In this document: positions 55,501 through 64,000 of the stretch, piece by piece
How the letters are laid out: each line of letters starts with the position of its first letter
How positions within the stretch are numbered: position 1 is the stretch's first letter
Assembly (NCBI GenBank): GCA_021396245.1
Contig: WNYE01000001.1
Location: 496,001-560,000 of the forward strand
Direction: 5' to 3'
DNA length: 64,000 nucleotides
From: Sporothrix humicola
Taxonomy: Eukaryota > Ascomycota > Sordariomycetes > Ophiostomatales > Ophiostomataceae
Translations under genes and position numbers: made by a program
The notes under the pieces: generated by a model
Database searches by the model: none
Seen by the model: only the letters and a program-made list of their open reading frames with translations
What the model was told of the DNA's origin: nothing

Positions 55501-56343
55501 GTGTACACAAGCGCCGAGACGGGCAACTGTGTCATCCAGACGTACCTGCCCAAGGACGACGACGGCTCCATCCTCTTCTCGCCCGACGAGCTACCGGCGA
55601 GCGCGTCCACCGCGGGCGGCCCGAGTTGCATGTGGCATGAGACGCGGCAGACAATTAAGGAGGTACCCAACCCCGGCCTGTGGGAAGCGCTGCCCAACGG
55701 GTGCATTATCGGCGTCCGGCAGACGGTCGTTGTTTCTCAGCACTACGACGGCAGCGGCAGCGGCAGCGGCAGCAGCAGTAGCGGAACCGGAACGACGGGC
55801 TCTGATACTCTCGGCAATGGCACTAACAGTCTTCGGCGTCGCGGCCTCAACGTGCTGGCCAACATGGCCCAGTCTGCTGCCGCAGGCACGTCCTCAACAA
55901 CTTCGTCGCCACGCTCCTCACCGAGGAAGCCCGTCTACTCGAATCCGCGGGGCAGCTGGGAGGCCTGGTCCATCTGCAGCGTCGTCGACTCGGCCAGCAG
56001 TGATGTTGCGGCGGCCGGCGGTAGTGGCACCAACACGGACACCAATGGTGCAGCTTCCTCGTCCACGTCCGCGACCACCAGCAAGGACAAGAACTATGTG
56101 ACGCGGCCGCTGATGGTCGACGAGGGCGAGCTGCTCGTGACCGAGCCGGGCCCCATTGTGTGTGTCGGCGCGGGCACCATCGCTTTGGGCCTGGGCGCGG
56201 CCGTCAAGATCATCACGATGGGCCATGAGCGGTTCGGAAGTCCTGCTGAGATGCTAGAGGCGGCGGCCGGGCAGATGCTGGGGACGAACAGCGTGGCCAA
56301 CCGGCGGCGCAAGAACCGGTCTCTTCAGAAGGGCACGACGTAG
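52567..56343 (+). CDS. SREBP cleavage-activating protein (SCAP)
   Basis: Exons are 52567-52598 and 52668-56343 (1235 residues); a 69-bp intron follows the first eleven codons. The N-terminus MLWYFLYPLRG leads into the first membrane helix (TTLIISVAVATALLYPIPF). A lumenal loop follows, then the sterol-sensing domain at about residues 290-450 (QDSVMLALAYSVTFVYL through FFYLSTFFLSVL). One more membrane helix lies near 495. The C-terminal half has WD40 blades (VSVGLDRWIRVWNV near 695, MWLAILSSYMVMLWN) that bind SREBP. SCAP holds SREBP in the ER and escorts it to the Golgi when sterol or oxygen falls. Low-complexity Gly/Ser inserts interrupt late WD blades. Confidence 0.9.
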
Positions 56344-57314
56344 ACTTCTTCGGCAAGAATACCCCGGGCGGAGTACAGTTTTAATTTTGGTTTACAGAAA
56401 GGCGTTAAACAGAAAGGGATAAAAAGGCGGGCACGGACGGGACGACACGACATTTTCTTGTATTGTATGATTAGTACGATTTCGATACCACATTTTTTAT
56501 GATGACATTATTTTTTGAATATTTTGGATACACCTTTTGGAAACATCTTTGGACTTTGGATATGCAGAAGCACGATAAACTGACTCTAATGCAGGTCACG
56601 CTGTCGACGACACTTCAACAAACAGCCCGGTCAAGCCATTCAAATGACAATATTACCTAAACAGGTAGGCAACAAAAGCGAGTCATGCTTTACCAGTCGG
56701 AACTTATCAGACAAGTCCCTCAGCAGACGGCGTTTCCAGTGTCCGATGCCGATCATGACAGCCCCATAGGTATTCTCAGAAAGGGACTGGATTGGACTGC
56801 ACCAGCCTGCCAGTGTCAGCAGTGGGAGGGATTCAGTGGACACTGACTCGTTTGTTGAGGAGACGAGTCTTTTGAGATTCTTAGGTCTGGCCAATCATCT
56901 TACAGCGGAAGTTGTTAACCATTTTGCTCCACCCGACTCCAACTCCGCCCAAAATGCACCAAATGCACCCAATGCACACCAAATGGCTAACACCAAGCCA
57001 ACCCCGGCCATAACGCAGTAGCGGATGGTCACCATGCCAGGAGTACCACAGGGCACAGGCAGGCACACCAGCCATCGCTTCTTTTGGGTCAAGGCGGTGG
57101 ACCGTTGTCGGGAGGAGAAGGGAGAGGAGGTGTTCTTGAGGAGGTCAGGGTAGCTGGAGGATCGACAAGAAAAGAGCTTCCTTCATCCAAACTGTTCGTG
57201 AAGAGAAATCGAAGTTGCGGGTTGAAGACAGAGACGACGAGAAAAAAGAGACATTGCAAAGCCTAGACTGCAGCAAACAACACAGGCAACACACACCACC
57301 TCCCACCACACAGC
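56344..57314. promoter_or_regulatory. Intergenic, SCAP 3' flank and acyl-CoA ligase promoter
   Basis: No gene called. It includes the short AATGCAC repeat at 56952-56980, about 340 bp before the ligase start. Confidence 0.35.
56952..56980 (+). repeat. AATGCACC short tandem repeat
   Basis: AAATGCACC, AAATGCACCC and AATGCACACC follow each other with a period of 9-10 bp upstream of the acyl-CoA ligase gene. Confidence 0.7.
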
Positions 57315-59012
57315 ATGATTTACAAGTCACAATTCCCGGCACCGCCGACGCCGCGGGACGTCTCGATCTCGCAGTTTCTGGTGCGGACGAACCCCGACGA
57401 CGTGCCGGCAGACAAGACGATTATCTGCGACTTTGAGAACCCGGGGCACAAGCTGACGTATGGCGAGCTGCGGACGCGGTCAGCTCAAGGCGCGGCCACT
57501 TTGAGACACTCCCACGGCATGGGAGAAGGCGACGTGGTCTGCCTGTTTGGCCAAAACTCGGTCAACTGGATGCTGCTGTGCCACTGCGTGCTATGGGGCG
57601 GCGGGTGTTTTGCGGCGATCAATGCGCTGGCGACGCCGTACGAGCTGGTGCACTACTTTTCGATTGCGAAGCCGACGATTATTGCGGTGGACGCGGCGCT
57701 GCTGCCGAAAGTGCAGAAAGCGCTGGCCGACGCGCCGGCCACCGCAAGCTACAAAAACGCCCGGGTCATCATCATCGAGGATGGACAGCACAATTCGTTG
57801 ACTGGGGCATCATCCGCACTGCCCAAATTCCCCCGCGACTTTATCCGGTTCCAGTGCCAGTCGGTGGCCGCGTACGATCTAAAGGGCCGCGACAACAGCA
57901 CGGTCATGGCCGGCATGTGCTTCTCATCCGGCACGTCGGGCAAGCCCAAGGGCGTCATGCTGTCGCACCACACGCTGATCTCGCAGCTGCTGTGCGGCCG
58001 CGCCACCAACCCGTTCCTCAACAACGCGCACGTCAACGAAGTCTTTTACCCGCCGTTTGGCCACATCTACGGCATGGTGGCCTGCGTGCTGTTCTCGGCG
58101 TGGGTCGGGCACTACGTGGTGGCCATGAAAAAGTTTGATTTCCTGCCGTACCTGCAGCGGTGCGCGGACATCCGGGCGACGGTTTTGCGGCTGATCCCGG
58201 CGACGGCGACGCGGATGACCAAGGATCCAGACGTGAAGAAGCTGGACCTGACGAGCGTGCAGGCGGCCATGGTGTCGGGCGCGGCGCTTTCCTCAGAAAC
58301 GGTGCGGGCTTTGCAGCGGGACTTGCTGGACCCGGCGGCGGTTGTCCTGAACGGATACGGCATGACCGAGGTGACGATCACGATGCTGCGAGAGACACAG
58401 AGCCACCGGGCGGGCAGTCTGGGCCGCATTGCGGCGGGTACGGAGATGCGCATTGTTGACGACGATTTTAGAGACGTGCCCATTGGGATGGACGGGCAGT
58501 GTCTGGTGCGGGGACCTACCCTATTCATGGGCTACAAGGACAATGTGGCGGAGACGGAGGGTTCGTTTTACACGGACCCCGTGACAAACGACCGTTGGTT
58601 CTGCACGGGCGACGTGGTGCAGATGGACGACGACGGGTTCCTATGGATGACGGGCCGCAAGAAGGAGCTGATCAAGTTCCGGGGAAACCAGGTGCCGCCG
58701 GCCGAGCTCGAGGCGATTCTGCTGGAGCATCCGCTGGTGATAGACGCAGGTGTCTGCGGCGTCTTTGATAAGGCCTTGGACACGGAAGTTCCCGTGGGCG
58801 CTGTCACTCTGGCTCCATCTGTGGCCGTAGCAGACCATCCCCGAGTGCTGGCCGAGGTCAGGGCGTTTATGGACGACAAGGTGTCGCCGTACAAGAAGCT
58901 GCGCGGCGGGCTGTTCCATCTGGACGCGCTGCCCAAGGGGACGACGGGCAAGCTGCAGCGACGGGACATTCCGGCCGCTCTGGATGCCGTCCAAAACAAA
59001 GCAAAGTTGTGA
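57315..59012 (+). CDS. Acyl-CoA ligase, 4-coumarate-CoA ligase-like, peroxisomal
   Basis: Single-exon 565-residue ANL-superfamily enzyme that adenylates a carboxylic acid and transfers it to CoA. The AMP-binding loop FSSGTSGKPKGVML is near residue 205-218. NGYGMTEVT lies near 350, followed by FCTGDVVQMDDDGF and GRKKELIKFRGNQVPPAELE. The C-terminal catalytic Lys region is PKGTTGKLQRR. The last three residues, AKL, form a type 1 peroxisomal targeting signal. Start MIYKSQFPAPPTP has no better upstream ATG. It heads a group with AhpD-like, SDR and AtuA genes. That suggests activation of a branched or isoprenoid acid for peroxisomal breakdown; the substrate itself is inference. Confidence 0.87.
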   Translation: MIYKSQFPAPPTPRDVSISQFLVRTNPDDVPADKTIICDFENPGHKLTYGELRTRSAQGAATLRHSHGMGEGDVVCLFGQNSVNWMLLCHCVLWGGGCFAAINALATPYELVHYFSIAKPTIIAVDAALLPKVQKALADAPATASYKNARVIIIEDGQHNSLTGASSALPKFPRDFIRFQCQSVAAYDLKGRDNSTVMAGMCFSSGTSGKPKGVMLSHHTLISQLLCGRATNPFLNNAHVNEVFYPPFGHIYGMVACVLFSAWVGHYVVAMKKFDFLPYLQRCADIRATVLRLIPATATRMTKDPDVKKLDLTSVQAAMVSGAALSSETVRALQRDLLDPAAVVLNGYGMTEVTITMLRETQSHRAGSLGRIAAGTEMRIVDDDFRDVPIGMDGQCLVRGPTLFMGYKDNVAETEGSFYTDPVTNDRWFCTGDVVQMDDDGFLWMTGRKKELIKFRGNQVPPAELEAILLEHPLVIDAGVCGVFDKALDTEVPVGAVTLAPSVAVADHPRVLAEVRAFMDDKVSPYKKLRGGLFHLDALPKGTTGKLQRRDIPAALDAVQNKAKL

Positions 59013-59362
59013 GAAGAGAGACGAGACTGTTAAAGACGGCAATTATTTTCTGTACATACATTGTGTCTTATGTTGAGAGTGTACAAAGAGCGTGTTTATA
59101 TCTATTTACTTTTTGGTTATTTTTGGATATTGATCATTCTTGTGTATCATCTTGAAATATCTCTTAAATGACACCTACTCATCGTTTGCAGTAGTGGCGG
59201 ATATAAGACTCCGGTGACGGAAACGAGGAGACAGCTCCAATTCTGGGCCATTTTGGGCCATTTTCGACGATGCACATAAATACTCCAACTCCAAGTGGAC
59301 CAACTTACACCTTACATCAACAACACGACAACAAATCATTAAATTTGCACTCTTCACCCACA
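59013..59362. promoter_or_regulatory. Intergenic, AhpD-like gene promoter
   Basis: GGGCCATTTT occurs twice in tandem at 59243-59262, about 110 bp before the next start, with TGCACATAAATA (TATA-like) at 59272-59283. Confidence 0.4.
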
Positions 59363-60103
59363 ATGCAGCACACAACCGACGAGGATATGGCTGCGCGGGC
59401 GCGCGCGTTTGTGCAGAAACAGGCCGACGAGGCGGCGTCCAAGAACGTGGCCGACACGTGGTACTGTATCACGGCGTGCGCGTTTGCGGCGTGCAACCAG
59501 GGCGGGTTCGTGGCGGACGTCTACAAAGCGGCCATTTCTCAGAGGGAGGGGGATGTTGAGTATCAACAGCTGGTGCTCAAACGCATCAAGGAGTCCCTGC
59601 TCAAAACGAGCGTCATCTTCGGCATCCCGCGGACCATCAACGCCTTCCGCGCTCTTGTCAGAGCGTTACCCTCGCCCGCAGCCAACGAGACCTCGTCCGT
59701 CCGCAACCACATTGAGCGTCCCGCCGACACCGACGAGCGCGGCATTGCCTACATGCGCAACATCTTCCGGGCCGACCTGGACCCGTTCCTGGACACGATG
59801 GACCAGTACTGGCCGGACCTGCGCACGCTGGTCGTGACGACGATCTACGGGTACTACCAGTCGGACACGAGCGTGCTGGGCCCCGTGGAGACGAGCCAGC
59901 TCAACATTGCGACGCTCGTGCCAATGGACGTCACGGCCGAGGTGGCGTGGCACATGCGGGGCGTGATCCGCAATGACGGGACGCGTGAGGATTTGGACTA
60001 CGCCTTTGAGACGGCCATGGCCGTGTGCCAAGTGTGTGATGTCCGGCTCAAGAACACAATGCCCAAGCCAGAGGATGTCATCAACGAAGAGCGTCTGTTC
60101 TAG
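59363..60103 (+). CDS. AhpD-like / carboxymuconolactone-decarboxylase-fold protein
   Basis: Single exon, 246 residues from MQHTTDEDMAARA, chosen for its context (CACAATG); the frame is open to an upstream ATG at 59270, after the TATA-like word. The helical pattern VLKRIKESLLKTSVIFGIPRTINAF and the later VTTIYGYYQSDTSVL match fungal AhpD-like proteins. The classical AhpD active site (Cys-x-x-Cys followed by His) is not evident; the only CxxC is CQVC near the C-terminus, with no following His. It may be an all-helical scaffold or use other residues. Lying between the ligase and the SDR, it is probably part of the same catabolic group. Family confidence is moderate. Confidence 0.65.
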   Translation: MQHTTDEDMAARARAFVQKQADEAASKNVADTWYCITACAFAACNQGGFVADVYKAAISQREGDVEYQQLVLKRIKESLLKTSVIFGIPRTINAFRALVRALPSPAANETSSVRNHIERPADTDERGIAYMRNIFRADLDPFLDTMDQYWPDLRTLVVTTIYGYYQSDTSVLGPVETSQLNIATLVPMDVTAEVAWHMRGVIRNDGTREDLDYAFETAMAVCQVCDVRLKNTMPKPEDVINEERLF

Positions 60104-60249
60104 GAGCGTTGAGGGTCAAGGATTCTCATTTAGGAAGGAGCGATGGGTGCACATAGATCAACTGATTTTTAAATTTATGTTTCATTTCATTCATTGGATA
60201 CTTTTATTCAAACTGTGGCTATGTACTCGTCTTCCTGCTACGCTGGAGT

Positions 60250-61044
60250 TTAACAGATCCACCCACCGTCGACGCAAATGGCCGTGCCGGTGACGTATGT
60301 CGACTCGTCGCTCAGCAGGTACGCAATCAGGTGGCCCACCTCCTCGGGCCGGCCCGCGCGGCCCAGCGCGTTCTCCTGCGTGCTCGACAGCACGGTCTGG
60401 CCCGTCTTGGTCGTCGACCCGCTGGCCGACACAATCTCGCGCGCCTTGTGGTTCATGGGCGTGTCGATGGGGCCGGGGCAGATGCAGTTCACCCGAATAC
60501 CCTTGTAGCCAAACTCCTTGCAGGCCGAGCGCGTCAGGCCGACGACGGCGTGCTTGCTCGCCGAGTAGGCGGCGTTCTTGGCGCGGCCCGTCACGCCGGC
60601 AATCGACGACGCATTCACAATACTGCCGCCGTCGGCCAGCACCTTGGTCTGGGCCTTCAAACAGTACATGAGGCCGGTCGTGTTGACGCCCAGCACAAAG
60701 TCCCACTGCTCCAGGTCCTGGTCGGCCAAGGTATTAATACCAATGTCCTTGGGGATCACGCCGGCCATGTTGGCGGCGCCGTCGAGCTTGCCGAATTTGG
60801 CGACGGTGGCGTCGATCCACGCCTGCACCTGGTCGTACTGGCGGACGTCGACGACTTGCGTGAGCACATTGTCGGCGCCGGCGACGCCTTTTAGTTCTTC
60901 TGCCACCTTTTCGAGGCCGGCCTGCGACACATCGGCTAGCGACAGCTTGGCGCCGCGGGCGGCTGCGAGCTGGGCAAAGGCGTAGCCGATGCCTGAGGCG
61001 GCGCCGGTGACGGCAATGACCTTGTCCTGGAGCTGCTTAGACAT
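60250..61044 (-). CDS. Short-chain dehydrogenase/reductase
   Basis: Single-exon 264-residue classical SDR. The dinucleotide motif TGAASGIG is at residues 14-21. ADVSQ after strand 2 (Asp at the end) favours NAD(H). NMAG, the catalytic Ser in NASSIAGVTG, Tyr-x-x-x-Lys in YSASK (Tyr near 160) and PGPIDTPM follow in order. The C-terminus CVDGGWIC carries no peroxisomal signal. It probably oxidises an alcohol or hydroxyacyl intermediate. It shares strand with the AtuA-family gene and is convergent with the AhpD-like gene. The exact substrate cannot be read from sequence. Confidence 0.9.
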   Translation of the reverse strand: MSKQLQDKVIAVTGAASGIGYAFAQLAAARGAKLSLADVSQAGLEKVAEELKGVAGADNVLTQVVDVRQYDQVQAWIDATVAKFGKLDGAANMAGVIPKDIGINTLADQDLEQWDFVLGVNTTGLMYCLKAQTKVLADGGSIVNASSIAGVTGRAKNAAYSASKHAVVGLTRSACKEFGYKGIRVNCICPGPIDTPMNHKAREIVSASGSTTKTGQTVLSSTQENALGRAGRPEEVGHLIAYLLSDESTYVTGTAICVDGGWIC

Positions 61045-61759
61045 GTTGGTGGGTGTTGTGGAGGGTGTGAGAGTAGTAGGAGGAGTGAAAAGGAGAATAG
61101 TAATTAAGATGTTGTTTCTTTAAAGTTGACGACGATAAAAGACCAAGACGAACACAGACACAACAAAAGAAAACACACTACTCTACGGGGAGATGAATCA
61201 TTTATACGACCCAACTGCCATCCCTGGACTACTGAGGAAAAGCAAGTGGAAGGAAGTGGACTGCAAAAAGAAAGAAAGTGGACTTGCAGACGCCTGGCGT
61301 TGGAGAAAGAGCTCATGGGGCCCCGAGTTGGAGAAGAAAGAGGGGCAGGGACAGCACCCAAGGCTCATGAGCTTCCGCGAGGACAGCGAAATAAGGTACA
61401 AAACCAGGTCCAGGACGTTTTGTTTCCGGGAAATGCGCTAGAGAAACGACTGGACAAGACGGACAAAACAACTGACTCGCCATTGCGTCTTGACTTACTT
61501 AGTGGGTGTTGGTAAAATGACGGGTCCAAGTGACGGACCAATCGAGTGTTACTGCGGGGTGACAAGTCCGTTGTCGCAGGAGGTGTAAGTAGTGAGGTAG
61601 TGTGTACTCTGCAGTGGATGGCTCGTTTACTGAGGATTTATTAATTTTATTTTTGATCGTTTTAATTATGCATTCTATTTGATTTATTTACAATGTTTGA
61701 GCGAGTAAGTCATTTTGTCTGCCTGCCCACTGGTCGAGTCTGCCTGCACACTGGTTTGG
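61045..61759. promoter_or_regulatory. Intergenic, SDR promoter and AtuA 3' flank
   Basis: No gene seen. An 18-bp word is duplicated at 61717-61734 and 61738-61755, immediately after the AtuA stop. Confidence 0.4.
61717..61755. repeat. 18-bp direct repeat after the AtuA stop codon
   Basis: GTCTGCCTGC followed by C or A, then CACTGGT-type sequence, occurs twice with a 21-bp period and a single mismatch. Confidence 0.8.
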
Positions 61760-63658
61760 TCACAGATGACCATTCTCGATAAACTTCTTGGGCACGGGCA
61801 CGTACTTGGCCCGCAGGTACTCGCACAGGTTCTTGGCCAGCGTGTCCAGCCCGGAGCTCGAGTTGTAGCCCCGGTCCAGGTGGTCCTTGAGCAAAAAGTG
61901 CACGGCCCGGATGTTGCCCATTTCGAACCGGTCGATGCGCCCGCCGCCGTACTCTTTGGTCCCGAGGAGTTCCTTGAATTTTTCGGTACTGAGTAAAGTG
62001 CGCAGCCAGTCCCACTGCTCGGCCGTCGGCACGTAGAAACCGACATTGGCGTCCGACGCTTTGTCGCCCGACCGGCCGAGGGCGACCCAGCCGAGCGGCG
62101 CGTCGACGGTCTCGCCAAAGGACGCGAGGTCGACGGGGTTGCGGGTGTCGTACGACTCTTGCGCACCGTACGTCGCAGTGGTGGGCGGCAGGGGAATGTC
62201 GATGGGCGCGCGGGCAGCCTCGTCGCCAAACAGCAGATGCACTCTATGACGGCACGCCGACTGCGGAATCAGCGTGACAAAGTACTCGTAGTAGCTCTTG
62301 GCCGTCGACTGCCGCAGATCGTTGGGCCGCGACACGCCCGGGCACGACTGCAGCACCGTCTCGTAGAGCTTGCGCGCAAAGCCGTACGGCAGGCTCGGGT
62401 CGAACAGGGCGGCGTCCTTGGCCTGCGCAAAGATGCGGAAGTCCACCGTGGCAATCTCCTGGTTGACCGGGTTGGCCGGGGACGTGCCGTGCACGTGGAA
62501 CTTGAGCAGCGAGAACTGGCTGATGAGCTCTTCGCCGATCGCAAAGCGCGCCTGCTCCTCCATCCACCGGCACTTTTCCTCAATGTCGAGGCCGACCAGA
62601 TAAAAGTGCCACTCGGCCTGGTAGCCGCCGTGCGCCGTAATGCCGCAGCGTGTCGTGGGCGGCGGCGGGCGGCCGGTGATGCCGCTGACGTGCACGAGGT
62701 CCTCGGAAACCTGGGCCAGCGAAATGTTGTGCAGGTCCGCCACCACGTCCGAGTTGTAGTACAGCGGCCCCGAGATCTCGTACACCAGCTGCGCCGTCAC
62801 CGTCTCCGTGTTGACCACGCCGTTGGTCCCCTTTTCTTTCGAAATGTCAAACTCGCCGTTGGCGTGCACGCTCGCAATGGGAAAGCCCAGGTTCAGGTGC
62901 TTCTTGGCCGCCATCAGCTCCTTGAACCGGCTGTAGTACCCGCCCGTCACAAACGCCGAGCACTCGATAATGTGGCCCGCAATCAGCGCGCCCGCCAGCT
63001 GGTCCAGGTCGGACGCAGTCCACCCGTGCCACCACGCCGCGACGCCAATCGTCGGCGCCGCGTCCGACACCCGCCCGCAAATCACAATGTCCGCGCCCCG
63101 CCGCAGCGCCTCGGCAATCCCCAGGCTGCCCAGGTACGCCTGCGCGCAGATCGGCTCGTGGCCCCATTCCGCCAGCGTCTTGCCGTCCGTCAGGCTTTTT
63201 ATGGCTGCCTTGTCGTCGGCCGCCATCTCCAGGAACGCCGCCGTCACGTCGTCGCCCTCGACCCACGCCACCTTGAGGTCCAGCCCGGCCTTTTGCACCA
63301 TGTCCACCACCACTTCCGCCAGCAGCTCTGTGTCGCTGGCGCCCGCGTTGACCGCCAGCTTCGTGCCGTTGCGCGCAAGGTCGTGGATCGCCGGCTCAAA
63401 GCACTGCAGGAACGTGCTGGCATACTGCGCCGTCTTTTTGCGTTCTTCGAGGGGGAGTTTCTTGCTGTCTTCGGTCGCAGTCGCCGTCTTCTGGCGAGCC
63501 TTGCCGGCTCCGTAGCCCGTCATGACGTTCTCCGACAGCCAGTCGCCCACCACGGCGTCAACGTCCGGGTCGCGCGCCAGACGGCCGATCGCCGCCACGC
63601 GGTCCGTGAACCCGCCCGACGCGCCGCCGATCCGCACAGGGCGCTTTGTTTCTGTCAT
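61760..63658 (-). CDS. AtuA-family protein (acyclic terpene utilisation type)
   Basis: Single exon, 632 residues from MTETKRPVRIGGASGG (context CCACCATGAC); an upstream in-frame ATG at 63679 would add seven residues. The first 450 residues follow AtuA (DUF1446): RIGGASGGFTDR, LAVNAGASDTELL, ICGRVSDAAPTIG, IIECSAFVTGGYY. The C-terminal part (VALGRSGDKASDANVGF) is the AtuA-like second domain, fused here as in many fungal and bacterial homologues. AtuA is required for citronellol and geraniol breakdown in Pseudomonas, but its reaction is poorly defined. With the ligase and SDR it suggests isoprenoid-acid catabolism. The last residues, GHL, are not a standard peroxisomal signal. Confidence 0.85.
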   Translation of the reverse strand: MTETKRPVRIGGASGGFTDRVAAIGRLARDPDVDAVVGDWLSENVMTGYGAGKARQKTATATEDSKKLPLEERKKTAQYASTFLQCFEPAIHDLARNGTKLAVNAGASDTELLAEVVVDMVQKAGLDLKVAWVEGDDVTAAFLEMAADDKAAIKSLTDGKTLAEWGHEPICAQAYLGSLGIAEALRRGADIVICGRVSDAAPTIGVAAWWHGWTASDLDQLAGALIAGHIIECSAFVTGGYYSRFKELMAAKKHLNLGFPIASVHANGEFDISKEKGTNGVVNTETVTAQLVYEISGPLYYNSDVVADLHNISLAQVSEDLVHVSGITGRPPPPTTRCGITAHGGYQAEWHFYLVGLDIEEKCRWMEEQARFAIGEELISQFSLLKFHVHGTSPANPVNQEIATVDFRIFAQAKDAALFDPSLPYGFARKLYETVLQSCPGVSRPNDLRQSTAKSYYEYFVTLIPQSACRHRVHLLFGDEAARAPIDIPLPPTTATYGAQESYDTRNPVDLASFGETVDAPLGWVALGRSGDKASDANVGFYVPTAEQWDWLRTLLSTEKFKELLGTKEYGGGRIDRFEMGNIRAVHFLLKDHLDRGYNSSSGLDTLAKNLCEYLRAKYVPVPKKFIENGHL

Positions 63659-64000
63659 GGTGGAGTGAGAAGGAAACAAAATATATCAAGATGTGCAAAA
63701 GTGTGCAAGAGATATCCAAGTTGCCAATATCGTAAATATTTTCTTTGATCGTTTGACTTCGTCTACTTTCGTGCCAATATGTTGTTGATGTTGTTGCTTC
63801 CCAGTCTGAGAATACATTAAAATAAAATTTGAACAAAAAGATTAAAAAAAAGGAAGCGGTTGAACAACAACCGTATTAACTTCCTGGATGCATCCAAAAG
63901 CATCACGCTGCCTTCCTTCCGTCATCGCTGTCCACAGTAGTGCGCCGTGTCAGCGCGGGACCTCATCTCGACGAGGGCCCTTAAAGTTCCTCAGACTTCC
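63659..64000. other. Right-edge intergenic sequence
   Basis: Upstream flank of the AtuA gene. No gene is visible up to the window edge; further cluster members could lie beyond it. Confidence 0.35.

Noticed and set aside
59270..59362. 31-residue N-terminal extension of the AhpD-like protein
   Set aside because: The upstream ATG overlaps a TATA-like word and the later ATG has better context.
62159..63748. 529-codon frame antisense to the AtuA gene
   Set aside because: Arg-rich shadow of a GC-rich coding region; the sense product matches AtuA end to end.

Overview
The window is nuclear DNA of a filamentous ascomycete (Pezizomycotina). The evidence is the short introns (about 47-72 bp for most, with GTRNGT donors and CTAAC branch sites), the GC-rich codon use, and the gene set: a fungal-type transcription factor, SCAP, Spb1, Scc4/Mau2 and Loc1. 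A Sordariomycete, perhaps Ophiostomatales, is my guess from protein style only. No transposon, virus, CRISPR array or bacterial operon is visible. I count 20 protein genes (one cut by the left edge) and one intron-containing tRNA-Trp.

Layout. 1-7.5 kb: the 3' part of a fungal_trans regulator, convergent with a GH88 unsaturated uronyl hydrolase, which is divergent from an alginate-lyase-fold polysaccharide lyase. This looks like a small polyuronide-degradation cluster. 8-12.3 kb: an EF-hand protein, a class II (4EHP-like) eIF4E and a small unknown protein whose downstream flank carries four hairpins with a shared CACAA loop. 14-22 kb: a short kinesin-3 whose 3' end is tandemly duplicated downstream, a 3.7-kb gene-free stretch, and a secreted Gly/Ala/Ser-rich protein with dibasic (Kex2-type) sites. 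23-32.4 kb: NAD kinase, RFC4, an Rcf2/Rcf3-like mitochondrial protein, HIS3, LOC1 and an Eht1/Eeb1-type alpha/beta hydrolase. 33-49.6 kb: cohesin loader Scc4/Mau2 with a long Gln-rich N-terminus, tRNA-Trp(CCA), a vacuolar-type DMT transporter, Cdt2, Spb1 and a JMJD7-like hydroxylase. 52.5-56.3 kb: SCAP. 57.3-63.7 kb: an acyl-CoA ligase with a peroxisomal C-terminus, an AhpD-like protein, an SDR and an AtuA-family protein. This second candidate catabolic cluster resembles acyclic-terpene or isoprenoid-acid utilisation.

Most of the middle is housekeeping (replication, ribosome biogenesis, cell cycle, NADP supply). The two ends look like accessory catabolic loci. The most unusual non-coding signals are the hairpin family at 11.65-11.93 kb and the 388-bp duplication at 13.7-14.5 kb. 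Exon coordinates were worked out by hand from splice consensus and reading-frame continuity.
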